From positions 7,030,325 to 7,094,324 of the forward strand of contig BDGG01000001.1 in assembly GCA_001949185.1 (NCBI GenBank): DNA of 64,000 nucleotides, in the 5' to 3' direction. Below, piece by piece: positions 42,601-54,200 of this stretch. Origin of the DNA: Ramazzottius varieornatus. Taxonomy: Eukaryota; Tardigrada; Eutardigrada; Parachela; Ramazzottiidae. Within the stretch, counting starts at the first letter, position 1. Each line of letters starts with the position of its first letter. The translations under genes and the position numbers were made by a program. The notes beneath the pieces were generated by a model. It saw only the letters and a list, made by a program, of their open reading frames with translations, had not been told where the DNA came from and made no database searches.

Positions 42601-44820
42601 CCAAGTGGTGACTTTTGTTACAGATTTGCTATGACTTTGAGGTCTTGCATCCATCTTCTGATGTGACTGTCCAGTCTAATGACTGTTGGGGTAGGGCGAC
42701 AAAACGTCAGATAGGACCCAGTCACACGATGAAGCTCATGGCGGTGTATGGACGGGTTGAGTTGCTGGCGCATCCTTTATGCACTTGTTTCCTTGAAAGA
42801 AAATGGTGAGTGAGTTCAGCCGGGATGACTAAAGGTGGTTAGGGTACGTATCCTGGGTGAAGAAGTCAACATTGGGTTTTATCTAGGATTAAGTACGGCA
42901 TGTACTGTGCCGGGTTCTCCATGCTGTGCAACCTGGTCTTCGTGTGCCTCCTCAGCTACGTTGTGATAACCGCGGTGGAAACAGAACTGCGGCCACACCT
43001 CCTCAAAAAGTCTTTTGTCAACGTGGCGTACCATACTTCCAACTTGACAGATACCAGCCCAGCATTTCAGGCGCTTTACCAACAAGCTTTCCATCCCGAA
43101 AGACCTCGCTTCGAGGACGCACCATCCTTGATCATCATGATGATCGCACTGGCTTTGATCGTAGTAAAGGAGATGGCCGAAGTCCGTTCCGAGGTATAAC
43201 TGTATCCTGTTCCCTGATGGAGTTCCGTGTTTCATACGAAAAAGTCACTTGCAGGGCCTCAAGTACTTCAAGACCTTGATGAATTACTCGCAGTTGCTGA
43301 TGTTCGGATCTTGCCTGGCCTTTCTTGTCTGCTTCTACATTGATTTCTATAACCACAGCATCAACGACTGGACCTTCCAGTTCGCAGCAGTTGCCATATT
43401 CCTCGCCTGGTTCAACCTCTTCCGCTTTTGCCGGCCTTTCGGAACCTTCGGTGTCTACTCCTTTATGTTCTTCTCCATCTTGAAGACGTTGATCCAAGTG
43501 TCTTTCTTCTTTTTTCTGCTCACCGCTGGCTTCACGGCCGCCTTCTGCACACTCCAGCAAACCCGCGTGTTTCCCAACAATACCGAATACTATGCTTACA
43601 ACGTGAGCCAAAGTGTTTGACTTTCGGGTTCGACAATCTCCATGAATTTCACGCACGCATACTACTGTAATGCTTCTTTAACTTCGCGAATCACGTGAGT
43701 GTACGCGTGGAGTTAAATCCTGATTCGGTGACTATAACCTACCAAGCCCCCGGGGGGATGTGTCGCGCGTATCATGACGTATTCGCTAAGTTGAAGAAGC
43801 ATTACAGTATAGTGTAATTTTTTCTTTCTAGCCGGAACCTGATCCTTCGGTGCTCCGCACGCCCTTCTCGACGGTCTACACTTCCGCCTTGCAAATAGGC
43901 GCCATGACCATTGGGGACCTCGAGTCCCATGACATGTTCATCTCCCCCTTCATGAATGGCATGTTCGAGTACCCTGTCATTTCCTTTATGTTCTACGCGG
44001 TGTTTCTCATCCTAATGCCGATCTTATTGAACAACCTTCTGGTGAGTCTCAATCAGAGTAGTATTGATTGACCTAGCCTTGAAGCACAGCCAAAATAAGT
44101 GGCTATTCTTTCATAGACGGGTCTAGCCATTGGTGATATGGCGGCTATTCAGGCCAATGCTCTTTCCCTTCGTCTGGTGATGCAAGTATACCTCCACGAG
44201 TCTCTGGAGCGGGTACTTCCAAGCAGGCTGCTCAACAAGCTTCGCAAAGACATGCAGGAGTACAAAGTCCACTCAAAAGCCAAGTCCCACTTCAAGAGTC
44301 GAGTATATTTTTCGAAGGATATGTCGCGCTTTCTGAATCTATGCTTCTTTCTCTGCTTTCTCCTTCCAGCTTGCAAGATGGCTCCAGTCTGGAGGAATCA
44401 CCGAGCCCACCTTGCCAGGCCGTATCGACAACGATCTTGAACTCGCAGATGGTCCTTCACGAACTGCACGAGAGCCGCCCTCAACGGAAAAGCTTCACCG
44501 GAAGTAAGGGAATACTCTGAAAAAGTACAACCATATTCTACTGGTAAAGGAAATCCTTCTATACATTCAAATTTAATAGACTTCAGCAGCTGGAGAATAG
44601 CTTCCTGGAGCAGACGAACATGCTTGTGCAAGTGCTGCAGCGTCTCGACAAAATGACCGCTAACGATGACGCGTTTGCCGGGAATGGCTTTTACACCAGC
44701 TCGTTGTCTGAACGGGCTCGACGAAGGGGTGAGCGGATTGAGGAAGACCGCAGGCATGCAGAACGCCTGAACTTTCCGCAGAGATCGCGTCATAGTGTTT
44801 CACAAGTGATTGACGAGTGA
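39636..44820 (+). CDS. TRPA1: TRPA-family cation channel (5' exon not placed)
   Basis: TRPA channels are tetrameric Ca2+-permeable sensors of irritants, heat or touch in the plasma membrane. Twenty exons join in frame: about 39636-39883, 39973-40053, 40143-40260, 40353-40400, 40480-40613, 40692-41093, 41159-41229, 41372-41470, 41557-41636, 41708-41792, 41875-41989, 42064-42315, 42503-42562, 42624-42805, 42887-43193, 43255-43602, 43832-44041, 44117-44302, 44370-44503, 44580-44820 (about 1130 residues). The N-terminal half is ankyrin repeats (GETPLHV, GSTPLHRACILDRGDLVEFL, DKTALHYAAK, RTALHLACSYGHFEIVELLL, NTALHDAAANDAGEAVRYLL). Then LMAVYGRVELLAHPLC leads to six membrane segments. The pore helix is SALQIGAMTIGDLESHDMF; S6 is VFLILMPILLNNLL; the TRP-like helix is TGLAIGDMAAIQANAL. 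A coiled C-terminus follows. Exon 13 may use a GC donor (42563) or extend to 42604. TRPA1 versus other TRPA subfamilies (painless, pyrexia, waterwitch) is not settled. Confidence 0.92.
42356..42480. repeat. GTGGCGCAC palindrome family, copy 5 (TRPA intron)
   Basis: It is bounded by GGGAGGTCGAGAGCCG on the left and TTTGCCTACCTC on the right. Inner arms are GAGCGCACGC and ACGTGCGCCACTTGAG. It occupies most of intron 42316-42502. Confidence 0.8.
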
Positions 44821-45970
44821 CAACTATTGGCTTTATAATCAGCTCAATATTACTCGTATCCCATTGTTTGTTGTGGTTTCTCATTTGTGAGTCATGAGTT
44901 ACAATCAAACGCTTTCTGCTGACCTCGTGGTCAAGTGGCGAATTCGTCGTTGGATCAGGTGCGGAAGTGTGACTTGTCCCCTTAAAACACCTTAACCATG
45001 AAAATTCATAGTTCTGTCCCCCCTCGTTCTGTCGTTCCAAACTTTTTTTTTCTGTCAGTCCACCAACTCCCATCCCTTGTTCGACACTTCATTGATTCAA
45101 GTGCCGTGCTAGTATGGGTCTTCAAGTTGATCTAAAAGTTCGAGATATGGCGTCAGAAAAAAAGTTAACTTCGGCATGCAGAGGACAAGGGGACGAGTCA
45201 TACTTCCGCACCTGATACATCTCACGTGGTTTACCGTGACGTCAAAGAATCTAAGCTACGAGTCACCTAGTGATGTTCTAATATAGTAATATTTTGTTAA
45301 AGTAGATGATGGTAGATGGTTTTAGGATCTACTATATTTAGTAATATCTAGTACACAGATATGGGCGTTGAAACCCGATATGGATATTTTAGAAGTTCGA
45401 AACAGAGGTCCGACAATCTATTATTATTTAGATGTTCATCACTTGTTTTAAAATATATTAATATTAGAGTACCGCTGCCGTTGATTTGAAAAACCGGTTG
45501 ATTTGCTAAATTCTGATCCGTATGCGCTGTTAGGTATGTGGTGTGCGAATGGCACCCGGGCTTGCTTTACGCGTAAGACTGCGGCCAGGACCATACATAA
45601 CGAGGACCAAAGTCCCATTAGATCCTATCAGTCGATCTTCCCTGGACCCTGGTAGCGGGATGATCAAGAGTTGATCTGAGCTCTCCAGAACGGCCCAGTT
45701 GTCGCTTAAACTGATTTAAGAAGTCAAACCAGAATCCACAAAACATCTCCGGTGAAGTGGCCAGGAGGCCAAAAGTACTTTGCCAAAAGTGCGCAGATGA
45801 GACAGAGCTTAGGTGAAGAACACCCATCAGCATTTACGTCAAGGGCCGGAGGATCAAGTCATGATCTGACTTTTTACGAAGGAATACCGTAATCGTACGA
45901 GGTAAACGACATAACTCGGGCATATCGATTTTCGCACCATAATTCGGACAACGCGAAAAGTTTGAACATT
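44821..45970. other. Intergenic between TRPA and Harbinger element
   Basis: No gene seen. An AT-rich patch at 45270-45440 starts TAGTGATGTTCTAA and ends near GATGTTCATCACTT, resembling hAT-type ends, but no 8-base duplication was found. Confidence 0.4.
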
Positions 45971-46119
45971 ACGCAGGTTGCGATTTCTCAAGGGTCCAAA
46001 ACAAATCGCACAGAAATGGCAATTCAAAGATGGAAAATGAAAGTTAGCCCGCCCACGAGCCAATCAGGCGAGAGATTCTTCTATTTCGATGCGATTTCGA
46101 ATTTCCGTGCTTTTCCGCT

Positions 46120-46147
46120 CCCATCAAAATTCCGAAATTTTGATGGG
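46120..46147. repeat. 28-base hairpin sequence
   Basis: CCCATCAAAATT and AATTTTGATGGG form a perfect 12-base stem around a four-base centre, near the left end of the Harbinger element. Confidence 0.85.
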
Positions 46148-46399
46148 ACCCCAGCAGGGGAGCCACCTCAACTGCCCCCAAACACGAAAATTCAAGATCA
46201 GCTCAGATACCGCTCATTGATTTACTGATACTTCACATCGACTTCTGTACCACCTGGGGGGTTCAGTGGTGCGTGGGACCCTTCACTCAATCTGAGCGGT
46301 TTTCCAGCAGTCGCATGTTCTGGTCATAGAAAGCTGTGTGCTCATGATTTCCCTTCCTATTTTGAAGTATTCTTCCCAGTTGTAACCCGCACCACAGGT

Positions 46400-47845
46400 A
46401 TGGCTGCGGGAGGAAGTGCCGATGAGACGTTGGGGGGATACCAGGCGATCGGGTTACTCAGCGCGGAGAACGGGCAGGTGACTTACTTCGACGCGAAGGC
46501 GATAACTTACGAATTCTTCACACCAGATTCATCGATTCTATCTTACTCCCCGACCAGTCCTGATGTTGGAAGTCCAACTAGCGAAGTTGGAGATCCAACT
46601 GGTCCCGAGAACGACAATGTCAAGTTAGAGGACGAGATGGTGGACGATAGTTACAAGCCAAAAAAGTGTCGCCGTACAGCGATCGCGAACAAGGACAATT
46701 CTGAAGAAGGTACTGCTTACCTGTTCTTTACAAGAGTGGAGACTGTTATGCAGTACGACCCGTATCAGTTCTCACATGGGTCGCCAGAGAACAAGGCCTG
46801 CGGGGTCGGATCGTCAGGGATTTGCAGCATAAAAAGATTATCCGTGTTTCAGCCAGAACAAAGGAGAACCTAGTCGCTTACCTGAATCGACATCTGTCTG
46901 CTTTCCCCCTGAAACATAAGACGCCTCGAACCGGAGAAGAGTTAGACGGGAAAGGGCCAGACTGGACTGATCGAGACTTGATTCTATCGGACTTGTTCGA
47001 CCAAGTCAGCGCAAAGGCAAGGGAGAATGACTCGAAGATAAAGGAAAAAGACAAGCAGCGCACAAAGCCATCAGTCTAGGCTCAAAAACTGGACGGAAGA
47101 TATCTGATCTCAAGGCAGCTGCTAAATCCATATCGTGCTCGGAGGTGGAAAAGAGCTTGGACATCGAAAAGACCAAGCCTAGCGAAGCAGACCATATCAA
47201 CCAGCTGAAAAAGACTCTGGCAGAAATTGACGAAGGTAAGAATTTCCTTGAATAGACATGAATATTTCTTACCTGACAATGCCTCCTCCCTTTCAGAGGA
47301 CAAGCGGCTTGGAGCTCCAAGCTTTGTTGGATCTCCAACGTCAACCACCGTCGACAAAAAATTCTCGTCGATAAGCGAGTCCGAAAGACTAAAGCAGGTT
47401 GGAGCTCAAACAAAGCCAAAGACAGGAGTGGATCGGAAAATCAAGGATTCAAGGTCGAGAATCGGTAGGACCTTATATTTAAACTGTTCTTCTATGACAT
47501 TGAGTTCGCAAAAATACTTTTGTTAAGACAATGTACTGGAATAATGAACAAACCGAGCGCCGGTGAAGAAAGCGAGGAGAAGATTCGCAAGAGGGCAATG
47601 GATCGACCGTTCAAGCGTCGTAATGATGAGCTGCTGGCGAAGATGGAAGAAGATACCGAGTCTGTCCCGAAAAGACAACTGGACTTCCTTATCCATGATA
47701 AAGAGCTGCGCGAGAAAGATCGGCATTTTCAAAAGGAAGAAACGGGGAGGGAACGCCACTACAAGACAGGAGCAAGAACGTACATTGCAATTCATGTTCC
47801 AATCGCAGACTCAGCTGTTAGAAAAAGTCTTTAATACTAAATCTG
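46400..47845 (+). pseudogene. Harbinger accessory DNA-binding-type protein gene, frameshifted
   Basis: PIF/Harbinger elements carry a second protein that helps the transposase bind DNA. Exon 46400-46709 (MAAGGSADETLGG..., acidic, Ser/Pro-rich) joins in phase to 46853-47235. That exon reads ARTKENLVAYLNRHLSAF, RTGEELDGKGPDWTDRDLI and a charged helix. One base is missing at about 47059-47063, after which KAISLGSKTGRKISDL and ISCSEVEKSLDIEK follow in another frame. Exon 47297-47464 (EDKRLGAPSFVGSPT...) and a last exon (KRQLDFLIHDKELREKDRHF...) continue it. A second frameshift at about 47745 leads to LQFMFQSQTQLLEKVF. The palindromes inside exons are read as V/L-G-x-P-S/T repeats. The Myb/SANT nature is inferred from position and charge, not from a clear motif. 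Confidence 0.6.
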
Positions 47846-49064
47846 GTTTCAAAGTCTGCGAAAAAAAATCTGCGTGAATCTTTAATTTGGAGTTCCAAAT
47901 GCTTGGAGATCCAAGCTCAGTTTTTGTCGAGATGACGCTCTAGATCTGGTGAGTCTGTATTAGAGATAGATGTCGCTATTACGAATCCATAAACACTGGT
48001 ATGGCAGTTCGTCAGAAAAGCAGAAACACTGTTTTGCTGGTAATTACCAAAAGCGAAATACTGGCCAATTTTTCCAATCCCGCACTCAACAACTATTCGA
48101 CAAGAGGCCATATCTCCGTTGAATTTCTTTTCTTCTTCCGTCAAGTCTGCGCCTTCGAAAGAACGCTGAACAACGTCCGAGATGACGTAGCCACGATCCC
48201 CGAATACGCAGTACAGCTTCCCCCATTCTTCATTCTTTGCTTGGAGGCGAGCAATTAGGTTTCTCTGAGCCAGCATGAAACAGTCGTGCCTTCTTCCCTC
48301 TGCTAGTCCCCACAAATTCACTATCAAACCGTCGGGAGCTACAATACTTTGCCACTTGAGGACGTGCAGTCGATAATGTCCGCTGTAGTAGTCCCTTTGA
48401 TCAGCTCCCGGTCGACAGATTGGCCGAGCAGTTCCGTCCACAAAAGCCCAGCAATTGTCTAAAAAGAAAATAACCACTGATTAGATATTTGGAGATCCAA
48501 ATAGGTTGGAGTTCCAACATCAAGACATACCATATCGTCCACCGCGTCGGTAAACAGCACGCGCATAATGTTCGACGTCTTCTCGGGCCAGCCAGGGTTG
48601 ATCCAGCGATTCTAGTCGATGGCAGTGCTTCGAATACAGCCAGTCGACCAGCGTGTTGTAGATCCTAGATAACTGCGTAACGTCTAGTCTAAGAAGATCT
48701 GCTAGATCTATCCACCTCGAAGGATAAGCCATCCTTCGCAGCACTATCGCAAAAGCTACCTAACACGGGCTCCATTGGAGCAAGTCATGTCTAATTCCGG
48801 GGAATGTCGAACGTAGTAGGGCTCAGTCAGCAGATTCTCTGTCCTCAGTGCATAGTGGATTCGTCGCCGTCCGGATAACCGTTCTTGCTCTTCGAAAAAC
48901 TGGACCATTCGCGAAGAGGACTCGGACATCGTGGAATTTGGAGTTCCAAACAGCCTGGAGCTTCAAGCGAGAAGCAACGGTAACCTCAAACGTACAAGCG
49001 AGTCGCAATCACCAGGTGATTCTGAGCTAGTACCAAAGACAACAACCAGCTTGGAGCTCCAAGC
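46565..49064. repeat. Paired TTGGANNTCCAA palindromes (about 12 copies)
   Basis: Perfect copies: 46565-46578, 46585-46600, 47307-47322, 47326-47339, 47885-47900, 47901-47916, 48486-48503, 48505-48518, 48937-48950, 49049-49064. Imperfect copies: about 47398-47411 and 48953-48968. Ten lie in five close pairs. Bases outside the core vary in step on both arms (GTTGGA/TCCAAC, CTTGGA/TCCAAG, TTTGGA/TCCAAA). Confidence 0.93.
47917..48929 (-). pseudogene. HARBI1-like (DDE_Tnp_4) transposase, one frame break
   Basis: Minus strand: an N-terminal frame 48929-48756 (MSESSSRMVQFFEEQERLSG ... DMTCSNGARV) stops at a TAG. A second frame resumes at once (48759-48531: IVLRRMAYPSRWIDLADLL ... HYARAVYRRGGRY). 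It splices in phase to 48458-47917 (181 codons). Catalytic motifs are present: AFVDGTARPICRPGADQRDY (first Asp), LAEGRRHDCFMLAQRNLI, YCVFGDRGYVISDVV (second Asp) and RIVVECGIGKIGQYF (Glu). Related proteins have a few more residues between CSNG and the LRR segment, so a small deletion with frame change is the likely lesion. The 72-base intron contains a palindrome pair. Confidence 0.85.
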
Positions 49065-49344
49065 AGCAGTGCGCACTCCTATCCTCCGTTGGATGATGAA
49101 GAAGAACCTTCCTTGAAGATCGTTTGCTGGGACGTAAGCGATGACCAAGCAATGGAACACGAAGAGTAACTTCCGGTCAAAATACGAATCATTTTCTGTG
49201 CGAAACCCTTGTGTGAAATTCACACGCAGAAAAAACGAAAATCATGGAAATTGTAATTCAGCAATTTCTATTTCCATTTCTGTGCGATCGATTTACCGTG
49301 CGTTTTGACCGATCAAGAAATCGCAATCAGCCTATTATCGTCAA

Positions 49345-49869
49345 TGCTGATACAACATTAGGCTTTTTAACATTTGACAGACCCACCTCCCTCCCAGGCC
49401 AAATTCCCGTCATCCAGAACGCTTTGTCGTTCTCAAATCTTTTTGAAACTTGAGAAGAGAGATCAATGTACCTCAGGAAACAAAAAGCAGTTCATTATGC
49501 GCAGCAGAAGCTGAGAAAACAATGCCCGAATTACGAGTGAAAGACCCCTATGCCCGATTATGTCGTTTACCTCGTCCAGTCGATGACGTAACGAATTTGC
49601 TTCCGCTTCGATATTCACCAAACGCAATCGATCAACTAACCACTTGATACTGCGTCCTACGGTACCTTCAGTCAAGGCGAAGTGTACTAGCTCCTCACGA
49701 GTGTCCGCAGCGCAAGTCACTGTCACGATCACCGGTTACCCACACAGTAGTCACTCGTTCGGCTCTTCATCGGCAGAATCGTGTACTTCCGCGGGACCAT
49801 CCGTCTTCAGCTATCATATCCTGTGCTGTTTCATCCAGCCATCTTCAAGCAGAAACCTCCAGTTTCAAA
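49345..49869. other. Upstream region of TCTP gene
   Basis: No gene seen. It should hold the TCTP promoter and 5' UTR. Confidence 0.45.
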
Positions 49870-51298
49870 ATGAAGATCTACAAGGACTTGTTGACCGGTA
49901 AGTTCGCGTGGAAAAATGTGGTTGAGTGTTACATCCAGCCTCAGTTGTTCCGTCAATCGATGTGCGATACATTCGTGTTTCCGTGCTTGTCCTGACCAAA
50001 ACTTGTTCTTTCAAGGAGATGAGATGTTCACTGACTCGTACCCTATGAAACTCGTGGACGACTGTATCTACGAAGTCACGGGAAAGGTGAGTCAGAAACA
50101 GTTTCCATCGCATCGAATATTTCGAGTTTTTGCGATATGGCTGACCAAATGCCGCGCTCGGTCGGGGTGACGGCAAGTGACAGGGTTGATATTCTGGTCA
50201 ATATGTCTTCCATGTCTTCCAGCTTGTTTTGCCTTGAAGTATTCCAAAGCTTATCGCTCTTGTGATTTCTTCTAGCACGTCACGAGGAAGGTCGGAGACA
50301 TCGTTCTGGCTGGCGCTAATCCTTCCGCTGAAGAAGCTGACGAAGGCACCGAAGACGCTGCTGAATCTGGGGTGGATATTGTCCTGAACCAGCGTCTATC
50401 CGAGATTGGCTTCCTCCAGGACAAGAAGCAGTTTCAGGGATGGTTGAAGGATTACATGAAGCTGTAAGTTGTACTTTTCAATATCATTCCCGCTCTGCCG
50501 TGAGTTTAATTTGGCGTCTCATTTTCAGCCTGTCTAAGAAGCTCGAAGAACAGAGCCCTGACAAGGTAGCCGACTTTAAGAAGAGGATTCAGCCAGCTGT
50601 GGTCAAGCTGATGCAGAGACATGGAGATTTCCAGTTCTTTACGGGTAATGTGCTGTTTACCCTTGTCAAAGTGGATTGATGTGGTTTCTCGGTTGCTTTC
50701 TTGTTCGATTCTCGACGAGTTTCGTAAGAAGCGACCGTAGATCGAAACTGCAGTTCTCATAGTTCTGAAGACGCTCTGTAGTCTTTAGTCTCCTGAACTC
50801 AAATATTCGCTTGGGATCGTAGTGGAGTATTCTTTTCAGATTACTTCTAGTTCCATTTACTGATACTGAAGTTTGCTGACTTCGAAAGAAAAGATCGACC
50901 GACAAACTGGCAAAATTGAGTCTCCAAGTGGCGCACGCTTCAGTGGTTTTAGCTGAAAGCCTGCGCCACCTGGGCGTGTTGAATTTGGCTGTTTTTCTCA
51001 CGCTGGCGCACGTTTCTCTGGTTATTGGCCGAAGACGTGCGCCACTTGTAGAGATGATCTTTGTTGCCAGATTATCGTAATATATTACCCTTTCAATTTC
51101 GGAAACAGGAAATAAATCGGTTTGGATTTTCCTGGTGCAAATTTCTGATCTTGGTACCTATGTATCTTGTCTCTTGCAGGAGAAAGCATGAACGCAGCCG
51201 AAGGAATGGTGGCCATGTGCGAATATAGGAACATCGGCGGCGTCGACACTCCCATCATGTCCTTCTTCAAGGATGGTTTGATCGAAGAGAAAGTTTAA
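49870..51298 (+). CDS. TPT1: Translationally controlled tumor protein (TCTP)
   Basis: TCTP is a small, abundant Ca2+- and tubulin-binding cytosolic protein tied to growth control and survival. Five exons join in frame: 49870-49897, 50016-50086, 50276-50463, 50529-50644, 51180-51298 (173 residues; the family norm is about 172). It starts MKIYKDLLTGDEMFTDSYP, then CIYEVTGKHVTRKVGDIVL. The Mss4-like fold signature LAGANPSAEEADEG follows, then VDIVLNQRLSEIGF and the helical hairpin (FLQDKKQFQGWLKDYMKLLS ... FKKRIQPAVVKLM). It ends with MVAMCEYRNIGGVDTPIMSF and FFKDGLIEEKV. The last intron (50645-51179) holds two palindrome copies. Confidence 0.97.
50915..51065. repeat. GTGGCGCAC palindrome family, copies 6 and 7 (TCTP intron)
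   Basis: Two adjacent palindromes: CCAAGTGGCGCACGC/GCCTGCGCCACCTGG and GCTGGCGCACG/ACGTGCGCCACTTGTAG, both in the last TCTP intron. Confidence 0.8.
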
Positions 51299-54200
51299 TC
51301 TGACAGAGCGTTGATCAGAGGCTCCAGAGATTCCAACCGTTGTCGAAAAGAGTTGAGCATATCGTAGCTCTTTCGGCCACAGTTTTTTACTGCGCTCTTT
51401 TACCTTATTTATAGCTGTAGCTGACTGACTTCCCTGCGTTGTAAGCTTGCTTACTTCACCTCGATACACGGTTTACTGTGCTCTGTCGTCCAATATCATC
51501 GTAGCCCTCGACCTCAGTAGTTGGCGAGAAATCTTGATCAAGTCCTGAAACAAAAACGCTGAACCAGAGCCGAATCCGAAGGCTCGAGTAATCGCGCCAA
51601 AAGCATGACTCAGGAGGGAGGCTGAAGTCAGGGACGCACCAGAATTTCGTAACCAGGTAAACCAAGTCGAAATATCCTCACGATAAACTAACAGTCCTTC
51701 ATGAATGGGAGGTAAGCAAGCGCAACGTGCAAGATCGTTATCTCAAGTGGCGCACGTTTCGTTGTTACTTGCCGGACGCGTAGCGCCACTTGAGGAAGCG
51801 ATCTCGTAAGTTTCGCTATCAACCTCCTAAATGAGTCAGGCTTACTTATTTATCGTGTGAGTTCTCTGCAGAATTTTACGAGCAATTGAAGGCAAGCAGC
51901 AGCAGAAACATCATTCGGAAGAAAACTTTGGTACCTTCAAAAGAAGTCGGAACTTGACTCGGAAGGGCAAGGTAACGTCGATGACCTGTAGGTGGCGCTG
52001 CGGCGGACCGGAAGTCGATGCGATTTACTGTAAGCAAAAGTTCCCGAGTTCTTCCGACTTCCATAGAGCACCATAGGAGGAGTAATTAAGCAATCTACAG
52101 TGAATCTGTATAAACTGAGAGCTTTAGAGAAGATTACTACCGAAACCATGCGAATTCGAGGACTTGAACGTATTCGTGTGGGTTTGCATTAGTCTCATTT
52201 TGGTGATGTTCTTGTGGCATTGGATGCAGGAACCTGCTGGCGGAATTTGATGCGTAAAGTGGGAGATCGACAGCTCACGGAAGAGTATATTTGGCTTGAG
52301 CTACAAAGTTGCCGATGGACTAATACGTGAGATTCCAAGGTCGGTAAATTAGTTAAGTAGCCCAAGCGTAGAAGCTTTATTACGTAGCCGCTTTATCTCC
52401 ACTTTTGCCGTCGTTCATTGTAGAGCTGGTCTTTACCTGCTGCAGCAGCACACCTGTCATTCCGCAGACGATGGCCGTATCTCCAGCTGTTAACAAGAGG
52501 TACAATATGCTGGTCAAATACCACTATCAGCATTCTGTCGATTATGTATTTCAGTGGGATTGGAGCTCGTTGAGAAAGCCAAGTAGGACCTACAACACTA
52601 AGCTTGGGCATCGGAGTAGGCGAAAACAAGGTACGTCAATCGACCTGATACCATTGAGCCGTAAATTTTAAAGGCTTTCGCGGCTAGTCTACCATCATCA
52701 TCAGTGGTATGTACTGTCCGTGTCTTGTCGCTTTTATTTAAGCAACGAATAGCCTCAGCGCTGAAGGTTAGGTGATCCTTGTAGGGTACACTTGATCAGC
52801 AGGTTAATTGTTGCGGTGTTGGCAGAATTTTTTTTCTGCACCGATATCTCTTCTTCCTTGTTCCCAACTGCCTCGTATGGCTCCTGAGTGGTGTTTTGTT
52901 TGAGGTGAAATCCAGTGAAGTCTGGGAGGCTATTGACCAATTAATCGGGGCTAACAAGGGAGGAGGTGGTTATGGGGGATTAATAGTGTGCCTGACCTGA
53001 TCTCTCATCTGATGCACGATACCGGTCGCAAACAGGTATATTGTGTTGGAGATGTAAATGGACGAGATGATTGACCATCGATTGAGTTGTGGTTTTATGT
53101 AGTTGGATTGAAAGTGACGCGCTAATATTTCTGACGTTGGTGATTACATGAGTCCAGTTCCTTATGTGTGCACCTGTGTCAATCTGTCATCTTATTAACA
53201 ACGGACTTGCGCCGTGACTTTGTTCCGTACAAGCTCAACTTATGCACCGCCTTATTGCAGGGATTCTGTTGACTTGGAGGAACCTCTATTTTCCCACGGA
53301 ACTGTGGATGAAAATTTTGCCGATGGAATAACCGGATTTCTTTTCTTTCCTTCAAAGAAGATGAATAATCGAGGTAACTTTTTTCAGAATAATTTTAATG
53401 ATTTTGAGAGATAAGAAGAAGACACAGTTGAGGAGAAAAGGTAATAAGAATCAGGTTTTGTAGTTTTTGATGGAAATCGGAAAGCTTCTGGCAGAATCTT
53501 CCGGTTTTATTGTTAGGGTGGATTATCATAAGAAGCTGAGAGATAAAACTATCTGAATCTTCATCATTCTTTATTGCGCTGAACAAGGGTTGAGATCGCA
53601 GTAGGTGGTGCGTTAAATGGTCGTTTAAAGAAGCGCCTTGAGGAAGGTTGGCTCGTTAGATGAGTGATGTTATGATCTGTTTTAGGAGGTGTCCTTCACT
53701 GTTGTGACAGATCGAGATACACAGTCGCGACATGTCCATCCGCTGTCCGCTTGTGCATTATCAATATTGTTGTTTTCAAGTGGCGAGACCTTCTCCGGAG
53801 TGCAATTTCAAACTTTTGAATATCATTCGCATTCAAAAACATAGCACAATATGTACGGAAATAGGTTTTTTCGATGATGGGCGTTCGTTGATTTTTTCAG
53901 GGTGGTTTCTTCAATCGACTTTTTTATTAATCATAAATTTTTCATGATGTTAGATATGTCAAAGAAGGTTTGCGATAGCGGAACGAGGTGCAAGTATACT
54001 CGTAAAACTGCCACCTTATGCCTGTGATAATGGCTGGAAATGGTGACGATTATTGACCGTGTCGAATCGGACGGGTCAGCTTCTACACAGTACGTGTCTT
54101 TTACCTAATTGCTCATCGCGCACGTTCAAAGCACAGACAACAACGCTTACCAAAGATTCCCTGTGGTCGTTTCAATGAAAATTTTATCGTGATATAAAGT

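Larger units (their letters stand above)
45976..49328. mobile_element. Decayed PIF/Harbinger element with two convergent genes
   Basis: Partial terminal inverted repeats: the left has TTGCGATTTCTCAAGGG then AAATCGCACAGAAATGG (about 45979-46019). The right, reverse-complemented, has TTGCGATTTCTTGATCGG then ATCGCACAGAAATGG (about 49274-49328). Inside are a plus-strand DNA-binding-type protein gene (46400-47845) and a minus-strand HARBI1-like transposase (47917-48929), the two-gene layout known for PIF/Harbinger. About twelve TTGGANNTCCAA palindromes are spread through it, mostly in pairs. Exact outer ends and target duplication could not be fixed. Confidence 0.78.

Noticed and set aside
43135-43656. 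173-codon minus-strand ORF over the TRPA S3-S5 exon
   Set aside because: Antisense shadow of a well-supported channel exon; no family likeness and no ATG context of note.
45270-45440. Possible fifth hAT-type element starting TAGTGATGTTC
   Set aside because: The far end (GATGTTCATCACTT) matches only roughly, and no 8-base duplication flanks it.
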